This document shows positions 15,989 to 23,871 of a DNA stretch of 64,000 nt, in pieces. The notes beneath the pieces are model-generated. The model was given only the letters and a program-made list of their open reading frames with translations. It ran no database searches and was not told the DNA's origin. Source of the stretch: Streptomyces rhizosphaerihabitans (lineage in GTDB: Bacteria; Actinomycetota; Actinomycetes; Streptomycetales; Streptomycetaceae); assembly GCF_025399795.1 (NCBI RefSeq), contig NZ_JAODTZ010000012.1, positions 62,001 through 126,000 of the forward strand, read 5' to 3'. Positions within the stretch are counted from its first letter, which is position 1. The number at the start of each line of letters is the position of its first letter. The translations under genes were made by a program, and so were the position numbers.

Positions 15989-16825
15989 GGCCACGATGCC
16001 GACTGCGGCGAGCGCGGAGAGCGCATACGGCTCCGGTACCGGCACGGGCAGCAGCACATGCGGCCCGGCTCCTTCGTCCGGGCGACCGGCCCCGGCGAGA
16101 AAGGCCGAACGGACGGTCTCGAGCTCGCGGAGCGGCGCCCGCAACAGGGACAGCCCGCCGTCCTCGATGAAATGGGCCCAGGTGCGTTGCCAGAAGGGCG
16201 GTGGCACCGGCATGCCCGGCGGCGGCCAGGAGACGGCCTCGGTGTCGTCACGTATCACCCAGCCGATACCGGCGCCGGGTCCGGCGAGTTTGTGCAGCGT
16301 TCCGACCCGGACCACGCCCGGCGGGAGGTCGGCGGGTCCCGCGTACCACGCGTAGGCGGAGTTGCAGATGACCCGGACCCCGCGGTCGACAGCCGCGGCG
16401 AGGTCGTCCAGGAACCGCCTGTCGGGTTGCCGCCCGTCGGGATTCCGGCAGGGGACGGTGACCCAGAGCGCCGATCCCCGGGGAGCCTCGGTGATCTGCT
16501 CCCATCGGCTCGACCGCACGGGAATCCCGTAGGAGGCCAGTACATCGGGCACCCCCAGAAAGGTCGGGCGTTCGACCAGCACGGGGCTGCAGGTGCGCAC
16601 CAGGGCGGCCGCGGACGCTCGCACGCCCGAGGTGACCACCAACTGCCTGGCCGACACGCCGAGTTCGCTCGCGAGCTGCTCCCGCAGGAGCGGATCACCC
16701 TCCTGCGGCACCCAGCACGACGGATCGGTGGCCGCACCGGCCCGGCTCATCGCCCGCCGCCAGAGCCGAACCGCGGCATCCGGCCACCGCGGCCATTCCC
16801 CACCGAGGTCGAACAGTTCGGCCAT
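15875..16825 (-). CDS. Fold-type-I PLP-dependent aminotransferase-like enzyme
   Basis: The product is a compact 316-aa class I/II aminotransferase-like protein. The predicted PLP-binding lysine lies in VGTLHKLAGPGAGIGW, preceded by an NSAYAWYAGP segment. The N-terminal small domain is short, recalling the capreomycidine-synthase and arginine-modifying PLP enzymes, but this likeness is from memory. The ATG at 16825 begins the conserved MAELFDLGGEWPRW. The open frame extends 33 codons further, but those codons look non-coding. Converging with the dehydrogenase gene, it may share a role in making or recycling an unusual amino acid. Confidence 0.72.
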   Translation of the reverse strand: MAELFDLGGEWPRWPDAAVRLWRRAMSRAGAATDPSCWVPQEGDPLLREQLASELGVSARQLVVTSGVRASAAALVRTCSPVLVERPTFLGVPDVLASYGIPVRSSRWEQITEAPRGSALWVTVPCRNPDGRQPDRRFLDDLAAAVDRGVRVICNSAYAWYAGPADLPPGVVRVGTLHKLAGPGAGIGWVIRDDTEAVSWPPPGMPVPPPFWQRTWAHFIEDGGLSLLRAPLRELETVRSAFLAGAGRPDEGAGPHVLLPVPVPEPYALSALAAVGIVASPGAAFGAGEPAVRVSLIGLTADAARGVGERMRAALS

Positions 16826-17857
16826 GGCGCGAGCCTCGGTCCTTCGTGCTCGGGTGTCAACGTCGCTTCGTGCCCGACCGGGAGCGATCGTCTGCCGAAG
16901 CTCCTTCGACGCTCCGGTGATCACAGGTGGTTACTGCCGACGGTTGGGGCAGAAGCTGTCGGCAGTCGCTGACGAGTTGGCTGTAGGAGGTGGCCATCGT
17001 GCCGTGGTTGCCGTGTGAGACGACAAGGGGGCTCCGCGACGGTTGCCTGGCTTCCAGATCTCAGCGAAGTACTGCGGGCGGCATCGGTGGCCCACCGTGG
17101 GGCCCTTGTCTTTGCTGTTCAGGGCCCAACCATCGCGGAGGACCGTGTCCGAGGGAACGATCGATACCGCGTGATCCGGGTAGCGTGGCTGAGAAGTCGT
17201 TCGGTGACGGCCGGCGCGAATCCGATGCCGAGTTCCCCCGACTGGAGCGCCTTGTCGTAGTCGGTTGTGGTCTCGCCCTTCGGTGGAGAGCCACATGACC
17301 GAAGTGGCGCTGCCGTTCAGTGACAGGCTGTATTTCCGGCTGCCCCAGTGCTCGGCCGGGCCGCGGGCTGCTCTTCGGCGTGCCAAGGAGATGGCTCTCG
17401 CGGGGGTGTGCAGAACGTCCCATGGCCTCAGCCGGATCGAGTCGTCGAGATCTGCGGCACGTAACGGACGCAGGCCCGGATTGCGTCGGAGGGTTTCGAG
17501 GTTTCTTTCTTTGCGTTCTTCGTCGTCCTCTGCAGCTGCGGCACCGACGTCCCCGGCGACTGCCGAGGGGGAAGCCGCCGACCGGCCGAGCAAGAGGGTT
17601 GTACGTGAAGCGCCTCTTTGCCGCCGGCCCCCCTTGCCGGGTTTCGGTCTATACGGTGATCGGTGGGCGGTCACGTCCGCTGGAGTGGTGTATCGACGGC
17701 CACTCGGTGATCTCGTACGGACCGGCCGGAGCGTCACGCGCGGGGAATCGGCCAAGTCCGGGGCGGATGGCGGTAAACGACTCCACGAGGGTTGACGCGG
17801 TGTGCGCAGGGGCGCTGTGATCAGCAGCTTGCGATCTTGAAGCGAAGGGCTGTTCCC
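16826..17857 (+). other. 1-kb stretch without a supported gene
   Basis: Long frames exist on both strands (for example minus 17917-16931 and plus 17265-17795), but their codon use is scattered, with many AGA, TCT, CTT and TTT codons, and no family is recognisable. The best coding-like patch is minus 17283-17119, listed separately. The stretch looks like decayed accessory DNA between the peptide locus and the DUF4328 gene. Confidence 0.4.
17119..17283 (-). pseudogene. Possible C-terminal gene fragment
   Basis: One minus-strand frame has G/C-rich third positions for about 54 codons, reading ...KGETTTDYDKALQSGELG... and then IGFAPAVTERLLSHATRI, before a TGA at 17121-17119. No start or upstream continuation in this frame is credible. 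It may be the remnant of a disrupted gene; I cannot name the family. Confidence 0.2.
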
Positions 17858-18454
17858 ATGGAAGCACCATCCGCCGACGCCACCGGGGAACTGGAGTCCG
17901 CGCCGACCGCGCCGCAAGAGCCCCTGGCGGACCTGCGGAAGATCGCGCGGGTCGCGCAGGTGTTGATCGTCGTGTACACGCTGACGCAGCTGGGGCTGTG
18001 GCTGACCGGGGGGACGAGGACTACGGTGTTCCGGATGGCGGTGCCGCTGCTGCTGCTGGCGACGGTCGGGTCGGCGATCGCCTTCCTGGTGTGGTTCCGG
18101 CGCTGCCGGGAGAACGCGGAGATCCTGGCCCCGGGCACCCAGAAGTACAGTCCGGGGCTCGCCGTCGGGGCGTGGTTCATCCCGGTCGCCATGTGGTGGA
18201 TACCGCGCCGGGTCGCCGCCGACATCGTGCGGGCGAGTGGCGTCGAAGGCGGTACGGTCCTGGTGAACGTCTGGTGGGGGGTCTGGCTGGTCAAGACGGC
18301 AGGCGGGTTGATAGCCGCCTGGGTCACCGGGCAGGGCGGCGGTTACACGGTCTACGACCAGGTGGCCGGCGTGATCGCCGCGGTGCTGGTCGTTCTGCTG
18401 ATCCAGCGGATCACCACCGCCCAGGCGTCCTCGCCCAAGGCGTTCCTGGTCTGA
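17858..18454 (+). CDS. DUF4328 domain membrane protein
   Basis: The product is 198 aa with an N-terminal ~40-residue Ala/Pro/Glu-rich cytoplasmic part and four hydrophobic helices. The DUF4328 core is clear: FLVWFRRCRENAEILAPGT, then PGLAVGAWFIPVAMWWIPRR. The function of the family is unknown. The ATG follows GAAGGGC. A 109-bp segment of this gene (18076-18184) recurs nearly identically at 31928-32036 in a truncated copy, so the two copies bracket the LamG/RHS island. A perfect hairpin ends the gene. Confidence 0.85.
   Translation: MEAPSADATGELESAPTAPQEPLADLRKIARVAQVLIVVYTLTQLGLWLTGGTRTTVFRMAVPLLLLATVGSAIAFLVWFRRCRENAEILAPGTQKYSPGLAVGAWFIPVAMWWIPRRVAADIVRASGVEGGTVLVNVWWGVWLVKTAGGLIAAWVTGQGGGYTVYDQVAGVIAAVLVVLLIQRITTAQASSPKAFLV
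18076..18184 (+). repeat. Direct repeat copy 1 (within DUF4328 gene)
   Basis: This 109-bp stretch, from GATCGCCTTCCTGG to TGGTTCATCCCG, matches 31928-32036 without gaps and with about ten mismatches by eye. It is the conserved core of DUF4328. The pair lies 13.9 kb apart in the same orientation and could allow recombination that deletes the intervening LamG/RHS genes. Confidence 0.75.
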
Positions 18455-18471
18455 GCGACGCGACAGCGGAC

Positions 18472-18522
18472 AGGACGGCTGAGGGGGTACACGCGAATCG
18501 CGTGTACCCCCTCAGCCGTCCT
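18472..18522. terminator. Bidirectional hairpin terminator
   Basis: The arms 18472-18496 and 18498-18522 are a perfect 25-bp inverted repeat (AGGACGGCTGAGGGGGTACA... and its complement) with one unpaired centre base, effectively a very stable hairpin. It lies 18 bp after the DUF4328 stop and 35 bp before the stop of the convergent anti-sigma-like fragment, so it can serve both. Confidence 0.8.
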
Positions 18523-18556
18523 CGTGCGGCTCGCCGGCCGGCGGTGGCCGGTGGCG

Positions 18557-18868
18557 TCAGAGGTTCACCGACACCAGTCGCCGGCCCTGCGTGGTGACCA
18601 CGTCGACGTGGTCGATGGCGTCCGGCTGCATTCCCGTCGCGCCGTCGAGCGACAGCGGTTCGGGCTGCGCGGAGGTGTCGTAACCCTCCTTGCCCACGGA
18701 CCAGTTGGAGACCGTCTGCTGGGAGCCGTCCTTGCCGACGGCGACCAAGTGGCAGGTGAGCGGGCCGCGCACCTCGGAGAGCTTCAGGCTCACCGAGGTG
18801 CCCATCTCTTGGGCGTCATGCCAGCGGTGGCCTTCATCCCCGGTGGAGTTGTCCCTGCAGTCGTGCAC
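18557..18868 (-). pseudogene. C-terminal fragment of an anti-sigma-factor-like protein
   Basis: The visible ~103 residues include MGTSVSLKLSEVRGPLTC, HLVAVGKDGSQQTVSNWSV and a final VDVVTTQGRRLVSVNL. This matches the C-terminal extracytoplasmic domain of Streptomyces zf-HC2-type anti-sigma factors as I remember them. In-frame coding-like sequence continues upstream to about 18970 (WSLATARSGSDSGNGNQV), but there is no start, no zinc-binding HCCC domain and no membrane helix. The 5' half appears lost at the border of the LamG/RHS island. Confidence 0.45.
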
Positions 18869-19233
18869 CTCGGCCGCGGCGACCTGGTTGCCGTTGCCGG
18901 AGTCCGACCCCGAGCGAGCGGTTGCGAGGCTCCAGCGAGAAAGGGAGAGGAGAGATCTGCCGGGTGGCTGTTGTGCTTTGGGAACGGGGTGTCAACCGCC
19001 TGTTGCCTGTTGCCTGTTGGGTGAGGGGGCGCGGTTGGGTGGTGTGAGGGCTCGTGTCGTGGAGGCTCAGGGAGTCGCTTTGACATGAACAAGAACAAGC
19101 CAACTGGGCGGTAACCAGCTGGGGTTGGCCGGGAAGCCTGTTGACGGTGATGACCGTGGCCGGATTTGATCTTGTATTCGTAAAGATCTTGTAAGCCCCG
19201 GTCCGGGGGCTCGAACGCGAGGGGGCGTGTCTG
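18869..19233 (+). other. Intergenic region upstream of the LamG gene
   Basis: No gene is supported. 18.95-19.20 kb is T/G-rich and markedly less GC-rich than its surroundings, including CTGTTGCCTGTTGCCTGTTG (an 8-bp CTGTTGCC repeat at about 19000-19020) and an AT-rich stretch at 19165-19195 that could hold the promoter of the LamG-RHS genes. I cannot pick a convincing -35/-10 pair. Confidence 0.4.
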
Positions 19234-22200
19234 TTGGGCAGACGCATCCGAAGTAGAACGGTGCTGCTGACCGCTGTGGCGGCGGTGGTGATGGGGGCGG
19301 TGCCGCCGCTGGCGGCCGGCCCTGCTGCGGCGCTTTCGCAGTCGGTGGGCAAGACGCCGGCGAAGTCGGCCGCGTCGTCATCGTCGGCGGGGAAGGCGGC
19401 GCGGTCGCAGAGCGCGGCACTCGCGCGGGCCCGTTCGACCGGTGAGAACGTCGAGATCACCGCGCTGCGCAACGAGTCGGAGGAGGTGTACGCGACTCCG
19501 GACGGAAAGCTGGAGTCGGTGCAGCACCTGCGGCCGGTGCGGGCGAGGGTCGACGGCCAGTGGGCGAAGATCGACAACACGCTGGTCCGGGGGGACGGCG
19601 ACCGGGTCGCCCCGAAGGCCGCGGCCGTGGGACTGACGTTCTCCGGCGGTGGCAAGGGCCCGCTGGTGGAGCTGGAGCGGGCCGGGCGCACGCTGGCCTT
19701 CGAGTGGCCCCAGGCGCTTCCGGCGCCGGTGCTGGACGGGGACACCGCGACCTACCGCGACGTGCTCCCCGATGTCGACCTTCAGGTGCGCTCCGACACC
19801 GACGGCTTCTCGGAGCTGTTGGTGGTGCGGACCGCGGAGGCCGCGAAGAGCCCGGCCCTGGCGGAGCTGAAGCTGGGGTTCGACACCTCGGGGCTGACCC
19901 TGAAGGAGTCCGGGGGCGGCGGGCTGGAGGCCCGTGACGCGAGCGCCGGTGGTGTGGTCTTCCAGGCCCCCAAGCCGGTCATGTGGGATTCCGGCACGGG
20001 TGCCCCGGCTCCGGCGGCGGCCGCGATGAAGCTGAGCTCCGCGGCCGACGCGGACTCCCCGGATCCGGTCCCCGCCGGGACGGCGGACGAGGGGCCCGGA
20101 GACGCCGCGAAGGTGGCCCCGATCGGCGTGGACGTGGACGCCAAGGCCGGTGAGCTGCGTCTGACCCCGGACGCGAAGCTGCTGTCCGACCCGAAGGCCC
20201 AGTTCCCGATCTACATCGACCCGCAGACCTACACCCCCAAGGCGGGGGAGTGGACGATGGCCTCCAAGTACTGGGCGGACTCACCGCAGTGGCGCTTCAA
20301 CGGCAACTCGGACGCGGGTGTCGGTTACTGCGAGTGGGACTACTGCGCGCCGTACGACACCAAGCGGCTGTTCTACAAGTTCCCCACCTCGAAGTTCGCG
20401 GACAAGACGATCATCAGCGCGGAGTTCGTGGCCAACGAGACCTGGTCGGCCTCCTGTGACGGCCGGTCGGTCGAGCTGTGGCGGACCAAGAGCTTCAGCT
20501 CCTCCACGACCTGGAACAGTTCCAAGGACAACTGGCTGGACAAGCTGGACAGCCGGGACGTCGCCAAGGGCTTCGGCTCCTCCTGCCCCGGCGGAACCGT
20601 GGAGTTCGACGCGACGGCCGGTGTCAAGTACGCGGCCGCGCACGACGACTCGTACACCTCCTTCGGACTGCGCGCCGGCAGCGAGACCGACCGTTACGGC
20701 TGGAAGCGGTTCTCGGACGACGCCTATCTGCGGGTGAAGTACAACCGTCCGCCTGCGCAGATCTCGATGTCGCAGCTGGCCATGGACCCGGGCGGGTCGT
20801 GCAAGAAGCCGGACAAGAAGGCGTACGTCCGCTCGCTGCCGAAGGTCGTCGCGAGCAATGTGACCGACCCCGACGGCGACCAGGTGAGCGTCCAGTTCCA
20901 GGCCGCCTGGGACACCGGTGACGGCAAGGGCATGATCGCGCGCTGGACCTCGGCGAAGACCACGCCCAAGAAGTCCGGCTCCGACTTCCCCATCACCCTT
21001 CCCTCCTCCATCCCCAAGAACAAGACCGTGGCGTGGTCCGCACGTGCCGTGGACTACGAGGACGGCAAGTACTACAGCTACTCGCCCTGGTCCTGGTCGG
21101 GCGACGCGACTTCCTGCTACTTCGTCTACGACACCTCCGTGCCGGCCGGCCCGACGATCGCCTCGGGCGACTACCCCGCCTCGGACCCGTCGGATCCCAA
21201 TGACCCCTGGTACGACGGCGTGGGCAAATACGCCAACTTCACCTTCGACGTGCCCAACACCGACGTCACCAAGTACTGGTTCGGCATCAACACCGACCCC
21301 ACCTCCGAGAACGAGCTGATCACCACCGGTGGCGGCGCGCAGACCATGAAGTTCCGGCCCACCCGTTCGGGGCTGAACTGGGTCACCGCCCAGGCCTTCG
21401 ACAACGCGGGCAACGGCAGCGAGATCCGCACCTACCAGTTCAGGGTCTCGGCCGGGCAGCCCGCCCGTGGCCAGTGGAAGCTGGACGAGCCCGCCGGAGC
21501 CACCCAGGCGGAGGGAATCTCGGGCACTCGCACCCTCGACCTCAAGGGCGGACCGACCCTGGGCGTGGAGGGCGCCGTCGGCACCGCCGCGTCCTTCGAC
21601 GGGACGGACGACTACCTGCAGTCGGACATCCCGGCCGTGGACACCTCGGCCGGATTCTCCGTGTCGGCCTGGGTGAAGCTGTCGCGCATGCCGTCCGGTG
21701 CCGCGATCATCGCCGCCCAGCCGGGCAACCACGCGCCGGGCTTCGAGCTGTATTACTCCAAGACCTACGACCGGTGGGCCTTCAACCAGTACTCCGCCGA
21801 CACGGCGACGGCGACCCCCGTCCGGGTCATGCAGGCCGCAGCCGGGGGAGCCAAGGCCAACGAGTGGGTGCACCTCGCGGGCACCTACACCACCGCGGGC
21901 GACGCACTCACCCTCTACGTCAACGGCGTCGCCGTCGGCACCACCGCCTACTCCACCCCGTGGGACGCCCGCCGCGGTCTCCAGATCGGCGCGGGATCGT
22001 ACGACGGCGCTCCGGGGTCCTTCTTCCCCGGCGTCATCGACGACGTGCGCCTCTTCGACAAGCCGCTGAGCGTCACGGAGGTCGGCAGGCTGTACAACAA
22101 GCAGCCGCTCGGTGCGGGTCGCCCGGCCCTGGCGGCGTTCCCGCTGGACGAGCCGCCGCTCCAGGACAACGGCACCGCGACCACCCAGGTGCACGGCCGG

Positions 22201-23580
22201 GGCGATGTGAAGCCCGCGGTGTTCCAGGGAGGCATAAAGCCCGGCGACACCGGTGCCGACGGCAAGGCCCTGACCCTCGACGGTGTCGACGACTACGCCA
22301 CCACCGGCGGCCCGATGCTGAACAACCAGCGCAGCTTCTCCGTCGCCGCCTGGGCGAAACTGTCGACGACCAAGCCCACCAAGGCGGCGGTCATCGCCAC
22401 CCAGGCGGGCACGGTGCGGCCGGGCTTCGAGCTGTACTACTCGCCCACCTACGGCTGGACGTTCAACAACTACTCCGCCGACACCGCCGACGGCACCCCG
22501 GTGCGCGCCGCGCAGGGTGATCCCGCCATGGCACCGGGCGGCGTGTGGACGCAGGTCGTGGGCTCCTACGATGCCGTCACCGACGACCTGCGACTGTACG
22601 TGCAGGGCAAGTGGGTGGCCACCACCAAGTGGTCCACGCCCTTCTACGCGGGAGGCGCCGTACAGATCGGCGCCAGCTTCAACAACGGGACGCCGGTCAG
22701 CTTCTTCCCCGGCCAGATCGACGACGTGCAGCTCTACGACCGGGCGCTGTCCGCCCCCGAGATCGCCGAACTGTACAAGGCCCGGCCCCTGGTGAAGGGA
22801 CGCTGGAAGCTGGACACGGCGACCGGCACCCCCTCCACGTCCCCGGACGACATGCCCACGGCGGCCGACCAGCACGCGCTCACCCTCGGCGGCAACGCCA
22901 AGGTCGACACCTCCGGCAGCAGCAACTACGTCGGCACCGGCGGCCTGCTGCTCGACGGCAACGGCGACTACGCGGCGACGGCCACCTCACCGGTGCACAC
23001 CAACACCGGCTTCACCGTCGGGGCCTGGGTGACCACCGCGGCACGACCTCAGCAGCCGGTCACGGTGCTGAGCCAGGCCGGTGCCAACAACAGTGGCTTC
23101 ACCGTCCGCTACCTGCCCGATCCGCCGCCCGCCGGTGAGACCGAGTCGATCAGCGGCCGCTGGCAATTGGTCATGGCCGGCGCGGACTCCACCAGCGCCG
23201 CGACGGTGTCCGCCGAGCACACCAACTTCCAGAACAACACGTCCTGGAACCACCTGGCCGTCGTCTACGACGCCTTCAACGACCAGATGAGCCTGTACGT
23301 GGACGGCGAGCGCAGGCAGACCCTGTGCGCCGACGACGATGACGACGGCAACCCCAACGACCCCACCTGCACCGAAAAGGTCTCCTGGAACTCCAACGTG
23401 ACCTCCTTCGACGCCACCAAGGGTCTGCAGCTCGGCCGCGTCAAGACCGGCACCAGCACCTGGGGCGAGTACTGGCCCGGCGCGATCGACGACGTCTGGG
23501 TGATGGAGGGCGTGGCGAGCGACACGCAGATCGCCGCCCTTGCCAACGGCGCCGACCTGGCCACCAACCCCGGTCCGTAG
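19234..23580 (+). CDS. Large secreted protein with three LamG-like (concanavalin-type) domains
   Basis: The product is 1448 aa with an N-terminal signal peptide (charged RRIRSR, a hydrophobic core, and an Ala-rich cleavage region near residue 35). The first ~740 residues are extracellular beta-rich sequence of the type found N-terminal to RHS-associated LamG proteins. Three LamG repeats start near residues 746, 968 and 1189. Each has a 'LDG..DY' segment, an FSV-x-AWVKLS strand, and a final FFPG-x-IDDV-x-L(F/Y)D. The first two share long near-identical blocks. The TTG start follows a GAGGGGG. It lies 291 bp before the RHS gene and probably works with it at the cell surface. Confidence 0.85.
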   Translation: MGRRIRSRTVLLTAVAAVVMGAVPPLAAGPAAALSQSVGKTPAKSAASSSSAGKAARSQSAALARARSTGENVEITALRNESEEVYATPDGKLESVQHLRPVRARVDGQWAKIDNTLVRGDGDRVAPKAAAVGLTFSGGGKGPLVELERAGRTLAFEWPQALPAPVLDGDTATYRDVLPDVDLQVRSDTDGFSELLVVRTAEAAKSPALAELKLGFDTSGLTLKESGGGGLEARDASAGGVVFQAPKPVMWDSGTGAPAPAAAAMKLSSAADADSPDPVPAGTADEGPGDAAKVAPIGVDVDAKAGELRLTPDAKLLSDPKAQFPIYIDPQTYTPKAGEWTMASKYWADSPQWRFNGNSDAGVGYCEWDYCAPYDTKRLFYKFPTSKFADKTIISAEFVANETWSASCDGRSVELWRTKSFSSSTTWNSSKDNWLDKLDSRDVAKGFGSSCPGGTVEFDATAGVKYAAAHDDSYTSFGLRAGSETDRYGWKRFSDDAYLRVKYNRPPAQISMSQLAMDPGGSCKKPDKKAYVRSLPKVVASNVTDPDGDQVSVQFQAAWDTGDGKGMIARWTSAKTTPKKSGSDFPITLPSSIPKNKTVAWSARAVDYEDGKYYSYSPWSWSGDATSCYFVYDTSVPAGPTIASGDYPASDPSDPNDPWYDGVGKYANFTFDVPNTDVTKYWFGINTDPTSENELITTGGGAQTMKFRPTRSGLNWVTAQAFDNAGNGSEIRTYQFRVSAGQPARGQWKLDEPAGATQAEGISGTRTLDLKGGPTLGVEGAVGTAASFDGTDDYLQSDIPAVDTSAGFSVSAWVKLSRMPSGAAIIAAQPGNHAPGFELYYSKTYDRWAFNQYSADTATATPVRVMQAAAGGAKANEWVHLAGTYTTAGDALTLYVNGVAVGTTAYSTPWDARRGLQIGAGSYDGAPGSFFPGVIDDVRLFDKPLSVTEVGRLYNKQPLGAGRPALAAFPLDEPPLQDNGTATTQVHGRGDVKPAVFQGGIKPGDTGADGKALTLDGVDDYATTGGPMLNNQRSFSVAAWAKLSTTKPTKAAVIATQAGTVRPGFELYYSPTYGWTFNNYSADTADGTPVRAAQGDPAMAPGGVWTQVVGSYDAVTDDLRLYVQGKWVATTKWSTPFYAGGAVQIGASFNNGTPVSFFPGQIDDVQLYDRALSAPEIAELYKARPLVKGRWKLDTATGTPSTSPDDMPTAADQHALTLGGNAKVDTSGSSNYVGTGGLLLDGNGDYAATATSPVHTNTGFTVGAWVTTAARPQQPVTVLSQAGANNSGFTVRYLPDPPPAGETESISGRWQLVMAGADSTSAATVSAEHTNFQNNTSWNHLAVVYDAFNDQMSLYVDGERRQTLCADDDDDGNPNDPTCTEKVSWNSNVTSFDATKGLQLGRVKTGTSTWGEYWPGAIDDVWVMEGVASDTQIAALANGADLATNPGP

Positions 23581-23606
23581 GTGTTGTTCAAGACGAGTTG
23601 ACACCT

Positions 23607-23650
23607 GCGGACCCGCGGCCTGGCCGACGACGGCTGGGCCGCGGGTCCGC
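23607..23650 (+). terminator. Hairpin between the LamG and RHS genes
   Basis: A perfect 14-bp inverted repeat, GCGGACCCGCGGCC (23607-23620) and GGCCGCGGGTCCGC (23637-23650), begins 26 bp after the LamG stop. There is no T-tract, which is common for Streptomyces terminators. It suggests the RHS gene has its own promoter in 23651-23871. Confidence 0.65.
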
Positions 23651-23871
23651 CCGAACAGCGCACAGCTACGGGGCGAGCCCACCGGGCCGCCCCGTAGCCG
23701 CGAACGGCCCCTTCCGCACCGAACACGTCTCGGCATACGCCAAGAGACCGACGGCCGCACCCGGGGCGAATACCGGCGGCCTGGCATCACGGATGCGTGT
23801 GTCGCCGTTCCGGCCACCGACCCCCGGCCCGTCACGGGCTGCGGATCACCACAAAGATGAGAGGAACCATT

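Noticed and set aside
16931..17917. Minus-strand 328-codon frame in the gene-less 17-kb stretch
   Set aside because: Codon use is random for this genome, no motif is recognisable, and its 5' end overlaps the start of the DUF4328 gene.
20281..22875. A second long minus-strand frame inside the LamG gene
   Set aside because: Same cause: antisense shadow of codon bias, with no ribosome site or family match.
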